Assembly: GCA_964035015.1 (NCBI GenBank)
Contig: CAXIUP010000272.1
Location: 124,001 to 188,000 of the forward strand
DNA: 64,000 bases
Direction: 5' to 3'
DNA from: Corallium rubrum
Taxonomy: Eukaryota; Cnidaria; Anthozoa; Scleralcyonacea; Coralliidae
The position numbers were made by a program, and so were the translations under genes. Each line of letters opens with the position of its first letter. Position 1 is the stretch's first letter. Positions 60,722 to 64,000 of this stretch are shown here, piece by piece. The notes beneath the pieces are model-generated. The model searched no databases. It was given only the letters and a program-made list of their open reading frames with translations, and was not told the DNA's origin.

Positions 60722-61492
60722 TTACCGTCTTGCTGTGAGATACACTGCAGATACCGCTAAGATAACTGTGAGATACTTACCAGTAAATACTAGAACATCT
60801 CCACCAGCCTCCTCAATATCTGACCATGGTATACTTACCTTAGCTGGGTTAAGCTTCTCCCACTTTCTCCTCTTCTTCCCCGCATGTATCACATCTGAGC
60901 CTCCTCTTGTTAGTCCAACTGCTAGCCCTGTGACTATCGCCGCTATGCCAAGACCAATACCCGCTATCACACCAGCCCTCTTAACAATTCCTCTATGAAG
61001 TCTTTCACTCCACTCATCATAGTGCCTCCTTATACCATCCCTCAATGTGTCATCTGCCATAACTCCCCCTTCCGACCTGTACTCAGCTCCCGAGTATGTC
61101 ACTAGGTAGTCTGTAGGACCATCCAGATGACTAATATCTCTGGTGACACTAATAATCCTGCTATCCAGTAGATAGTCCATAAACCTGGTGTCATCACATT
61201 CACGGATGTTAAGTACTCTTCTGAATAAGTCTGCCAGTCTGTTATGTTCAATATCCCTACTGTCAGTATTTCCACCGAAGTTAGTTTCCTCAATATCAGG
61301 TATGTTGTCATCAACCCTATTATTACCTATCTCATCCATCCTAATATACTCATGGGCTGTGTTAGTATCACGACCAGTTATCATATTCGGCCTGTTAGGA
61401 TCATATTCCTGAAACGGATTGTTTTGACCCTCCCCAGCGGGAACAATTTCATTACCAAAACTACTTCTCTCAAAATTAATTGGTTTCACCAT
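60722..61492 (-). CDS. membrane protein with acidic N-terminal domain
   Basis: 256 residues: a ~165-residue hydrophilic domain rich in Asp/Asn, then IAGIGLGIAAIVTGLAVGL, and a C-terminal segment (YLTVILAVSAVYLTA). The large soluble part may project from a membrane. Its 5' end overlaps the next gene's 3' end by 17 bases. Confidence 0.5.
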   Translation of the reverse strand: MVKPINFERSSFGNEIVPAGEGQNNPFQEYDPNRPNMITGRDTNTAHEYIRMDEIGNNRVDDNIPDIEETNFGGNTDSRDIEHNRLADLFRRVLNIRECDDTRFMDYLLDSRIISVTRDISHLDGPTDYLVTYSGAEYRSEGGVMADDTLRDGIRRHYDEWSERLHRGIVKRAGVIAGIGLGIAAIVTGLAVGLTRGGSDVIHAGKKRRKWEKLNPAKVSIPWSDIEEAGGDVLVFTGKYLTVILAVSAVYLTARR

Positions 61493-62006
61493 AATACTCC
61501 GATGATTTCATATACGCATGACCTCTATAGACCCTACTATACCTATCCTTTATTTTCCTCTCAAGCGGCATAGTGCTGTCATTTATTATGTTGTCTACCA
61601 TAGTCAGATTGCTAAACATTGTGGATCTGTCAAACTCGATACCTCTGAGATATCCTTTGATGGTGTTTAGTGACTTTGTATAGCTCTTGTATGCCACCTC
61701 GCACTGACTTACTTTCTCCGCTATTCTTTTATTCTTGATATACCCATGCATAAGAAGTCCGACAGCACTTATAGATAATGTAGCGAATCCACCTAATGCG
61801 CTAAACGCCCCGCCAGCAACAGTCAGGAATATAGCAGACATGTTCATGGTAAGATTGATCCTAGAGAGTCTCTTAAACTGCCACTGGTAGCAGGTGGCCA
61901 TCATATGGTAGTGCTCATACAGTGACTTTAGCATCTCAACCTCCCCTGGGCTCAGCTTATCGGATATATGGTTAAATCTTATTATGCTTTTTTCCCTGTT
62001 AAGCAT
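61476..62006 (-). CDS. two-TM protein, SLATT-like layout (putative)
   Basis: 176 residues: an N-terminal helical region with YQWQFKRLSRINL, then two adjacent membrane helices (MSAIFLTVAGGAFSALGG and LSISAVGLLMHGYI), then a long helical tail (AEKVSQCEVAYKSYTKSLN). This order is that of SLATT domains, membrane effectors known from prokaryotic conflict systems. The resemblance is of layout only; a Polinton virion membrane protein is an equal alternative. Confidence 0.35.
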   Translation of the reverse strand: MLNREKSIIRFNHISDKLSPGEVEMLKSLYEHYHMMATCYQWQFKRLSRINLTMNMSAIFLTVAGGAFSALGGFATLSISAVGLLMHGYIKNKRIAEKVSQCEVAYKSYTKSLNTIKGYLRGIEFDRSTMFSNLTMVDNIINDSTMPLERKIKDRYSRVYRGHAYMKSSEYYGETN

Positions 62007-62124
62007 AACATAGGTCTTATTAAACAGGCTCGTAAAATGCCACAGTCAAGCAACTTTCATTGCCATTAGTCAGCCCAGTTATCGTTGGGTAGATGTAGCC
62101 GACAGATGGTTTATTGCTGGCCTG

Positions 62125-62616
62125 CTATGCTGAGATAGTATCCTTAACATAGAAGTCGTGATTAACAGGTATAGACCAGTGGCCGCTATAATGCCTGTCT
62201 GCGTTTCCTAGGGTTAGTGTGCCAAGTAGCTCAGAACCCCGTGTTGCTCTGTAGGTAACATAGTACAGCCGGTATGCGACACTCACCACGTTGTCAGGCA
62301 CCACACCATCTGTGTCGAACGAGTGACACAATATTCTTATCATGGTGTCCTTACTTACTGTAACCATTGGGTAGGTGTTACCACCGAGTGCTTCCGGCGT
62401 TCCACCAATTGCTGGGTAGTACCAGACCATTGTGGCGTTAAGCCTGTAATTCTCCCTCTTAGCGAACTTTTCTGTGGCATACTTCTTACTTATCAGATGG
62501 TTGTCATCAGTGGCTGGTTCTCTTTGTGTTATCCTGAAATTTTTCATGTCAATGTCGTCAGTGACTTCACCTATGGAGTTGTCAGACGGTGTTGTGTAAC
62601 CCAGGTTCAGACTCAT
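62125..62616 (-). CDS. putative spike/fibre-like protein
   Basis: 163 residues. Near residues 25-48 it reads MKNFRITQREPATDDNHLIS and then KKYATEKF, resembling the I(T)n...P...(D)A-x3-K-xY(V/A)(D/E) collar motif of phage tail fibres. A beta-rich C-terminal part (LLGTLTLGNADRHYSGHW) follows. This could be a receptor-binding protein; it is inference from one motif. Intact. Confidence 0.4.
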   Translation of the reverse strand: MSLNLGYTTPSDNSIGEVTDDIDMKNFRITQREPATDDNHLISKKYATEKFAKRENYRLNATMVWYYPAIGGTPEALGGNTYPMVTVSKDTMIRILCHSFDTDGVVPDNVVSVAYRLYYVTYRATRGSELLGTLTLGNADRHYSGHWSIPVNHDFYVKDTISA

Positions 62617-62656
62617 ATAATAGGGTATATATACCTGTTATGGATGGTGTCATAAT

Positions 62657-63334
62657 ATGACCTATACTATGAGGAAACTGACCGTGCTGATAGAAGGATC
62701 ACATAAGGTGATCAGATTGGAGGATCCTATAATGACAGGGGAAAATCCTCATATTCTGCTGAAGAAGGCTTACATAATTTGGGAGTACTATAATGTATCC
62801 AGCAGCAAGGGTAATTACTATGTTCACAATAAGAGGGTGAACAAGTTCCTTGGGGATGGCTATTACACCTTCCAGGATCTTAAAAAGATACTTGAGGGGA
62901 ATAGCGGGGTTACATTAACACTTAGTAAACCAGAGGCTAAGTGTACGATGGTGACTGACAGTAGCACGACGCTAGTACTGCATGACAACTTAGCCTCTTT
63001 ACTAGGATTCAGCACCCGTATATTCTTACCAGGTAGTAGTAAGAAGGGTGGGCTGATAAATGTGAATAACGGGCTGAAGTATCTGATGGTGTTGTGTAAT
63101 GTAATATCTACATCAATGAACCTGTATGATGGTAGGAAGAGTAATGTCCTAGTGAGTCTTCCAGTTACTAGTGAGCAGCCTCTATTCGGTTCTACACAGT
63201 CATTTGTTGACATTGAGACTGAGCTGGAAATTGGTAAAGGTGTTATCAATGAGTTGGAATTCTATGTGACAGATCAGGACGGAAAACCGCTGAATGGTTT
63301 TGGGAGTATACTGTTGGAGCTGTATATCCAGTGA
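62657..63334 (+). CDS. penton (minor capsid) protein, element C
   Basis: 225 residues. The blocks YYTFQDLKKILEGN, LASLLGFSTRIFLPG, INVNNGLKYLMVLCN, then MNLYDGRKSNVLVSLP and a C-terminal ILLELYIQ follow the Polinton penton/minor capsid family, a single jelly roll. It lies directly before integrase, as in many Polintons, and no break is seen. Confidence 0.7.
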   Translation: MTYTMRKLTVLIEGSHKVIRLEDPIMTGENPHILLKKAYIIWEYYNVSSSKGNYYVHNKRVNKFLGDGYYTFQDLKKILEGNSGVTLTLSKPEAKCTMVTDSSTTLVLHDNLASLLGFSTRIFLPGSSKKGGLINVNNGLKYLMVLCNVISTSMNLYDGRKSNVLVSLPVTSEQPLFGSTQSFVDIETELEIGKGVINELEFYVTDQDGKPLNGFGSILLELYIQ

Positions 63335-63339
63335 AGTAT

Positions 63340-64000
63340 ATGGACAATGACATAGAACTGGAACAGGGGCTGAGAGATATATACTATAATCCTGCAACTG
63401 GTTATCAGTCAGCTGAGAGACTTTACAGTAAGGCACTGGATGATGGCTTACCCGGTGTGAGTAGGAGTAAGGTCGCTAAGTGGCTGAAATTGCAGGACAC
63501 TTTTACACGGTATAGGAAAATAGTTAGAAAGCATAAGTTCAGACAGACTAGGGTTTACTACCTAGGTGAGCAGCTGCAAATGGATCTTGTTGATATGGGT
63601 AAGTATGGGAATAGGAATGGGGGATACCGTTGGATACTGACGGCTGTTGAGATTTTAAGCAGATATGCCTTTGCCATCCCTGTGTATAGGAAAGACACTG
63701 GAAGTATGACCAAGGCGGTAACGTTATTGCTTAAGAAATTTAAGAAGCGTTTTGGAGCGGATCCAGAACTGGTTCAGTTTGACGACGGTAAGGAATTTTA
63801 CAATGTTGGGGTGAGGTCCTTACTGGAGGGAGCTGGTGCTAAGTACTTTAGCACCCTATCGGATAAGAAGGCTGCTATTGTGGAACGGTTTAACAGAACC
63901 CTCAAGACGGCTATGTGGAAGTACTTCTACAGTAAGGGAACATATAAGTGGACTGATGTTCTAGACTCGCTGGTTAGCAATTACAATAACAGTAAGCATA
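63340..64000 (+). CDS. Polinton integrase (partial, runs off the window)
   Basis: 220 residues from the ATG 3 bases after the penton stop. An N-terminal helical part (GVSRSKVAKWLKLQDTF) is followed by the rve core: LQMDLVDMGKYG (first acid), VQFDDGKEFYN (second) and AAIVERFNRTLK (third), with ~33 residues between the last two. It ends at YNNSKH, so the C-terminal chromodomain-like part lies beyond the window. All catalytic residues are present. Confidence 0.85.
   Translation, partial: MDNDIELEQGLRDIYYNPATGYQSAERLYSKALDDGLPGVSRSKVAKWLKLQDTFTRYRKIVRKHKFRQTRVYYLGEQLQMDLVDMGKYGNRNGGYRWILTAVEILSRYAFAIPVYRKDTGSMTKAVTLLLKKFKKRFGADPELVQFDDGKEFYNVGVRSLLEGAGAKYFSTLSDKKAAIVERFNRTLKTAMWKYFYSKGTYKWTDVLDSLVSNYNNSKH

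Larger units (their letters stand above)
53343..64000. mobile_element. element C: Polinton-like element (continues past the window)
   Basis: PolB and eight accessory genes on the minus strand face penton and integrase on the plus strand. The capsid, protease and ATPase genes expected in this group are not in view and should lie to the right. Genes are compact and largely unbroken, composition is moderate and A-runs are short, so this element differs in age or lineage from element A. The left terminal repeat may lie in 52.1-53.3 kb. Confidence 0.85.

Overview
The window is animal genomic DNA, most likely from a marine invertebrate. A cnidarian is my best guess, from the 5S-derived SINEs, the abundant MITEs, the BEL/Pao retrotransposon and the vertnin-like gene, but this is not proven. 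Most of it consists of endogenous viruses of the Polinton/Maverick-adintovirus kind, with younger transposons inserted into them.

Region by region: 1-1093 is the 3' end of a BEL/Pao retrotransposon. 1094-5800 is host-like DNA with dispersed repeats, two tandem duplications and a spliced OTU/vertnin-like gene on the minus strand. About 6.0-44.5 kb is element A, an AT-rich adintovirus/Polinton-like provirus. Its plus-strand arm carries many small genes, then integrase, penton, a small core protein, major capsid protein and an adenain-type protease. Its minus-strand arm carries small virion-core proteins, the packaging ATPase and protein-primed DNA polymerase B. An accessory block follows, with a SET protein, an RNase H-like protein, a Fic protein, a coiled-coil protein and a small secreted protein. 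At the right edge is a spliced transcript candidate followed by an array of six long hairpins. Element A is interrupted at 7539-9470 by a Helentron-like element with a 33-bp minisatellite, and at 23021-29815 by a 6.8-kb TA-flanked DNA transposon. That transposon has minisatellite-filled inverted repeats, an intron-containing integrase-type gene, and its own hAT and Harbinger MITEs.

44.9-48.7 kb holds a 5S-like repeat, nested palindromes, an (AT)n tract and a piggyBac-like MITE. 48.7-52.1 kb is element B, a fragment of a second virus: a three-finger zf-GRF protein, a Bcl-2-like protein, a frameshifted packaging ATPase and a core protein. It is split by an inverted copy of the same Helentron-like element. 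52.1-53.3 kb is a field of short TACCATCACTTTTT-type repeats.

53.3-64.0 kb is element C, a third and better preserved Polinton-like element that runs off the window. It has a full-length 1193-residue PolB with an embedded endonuclease VII motif, a BRO-N/VRR-NUC-like nuclease, a nuclease-like pair without catalytic residues, a VLTF3-like zinc-ribbon protein, five small membrane proteins, a fibre-like protein, penton and integrase.

Element A keeps open reading frames for capsid protein, penton and ATPase. Its PolB has a single internal stop, and many other genes are broken by one base within long A, T or G runs. This suggests either a young insertion or homopolymer errors in the assembly. The strongest candidates for something undescribed are the hairpin array at 43.64-44.31 kb, the degenerate nuclease pair, and the Fic and SET genes carried by the provirus.
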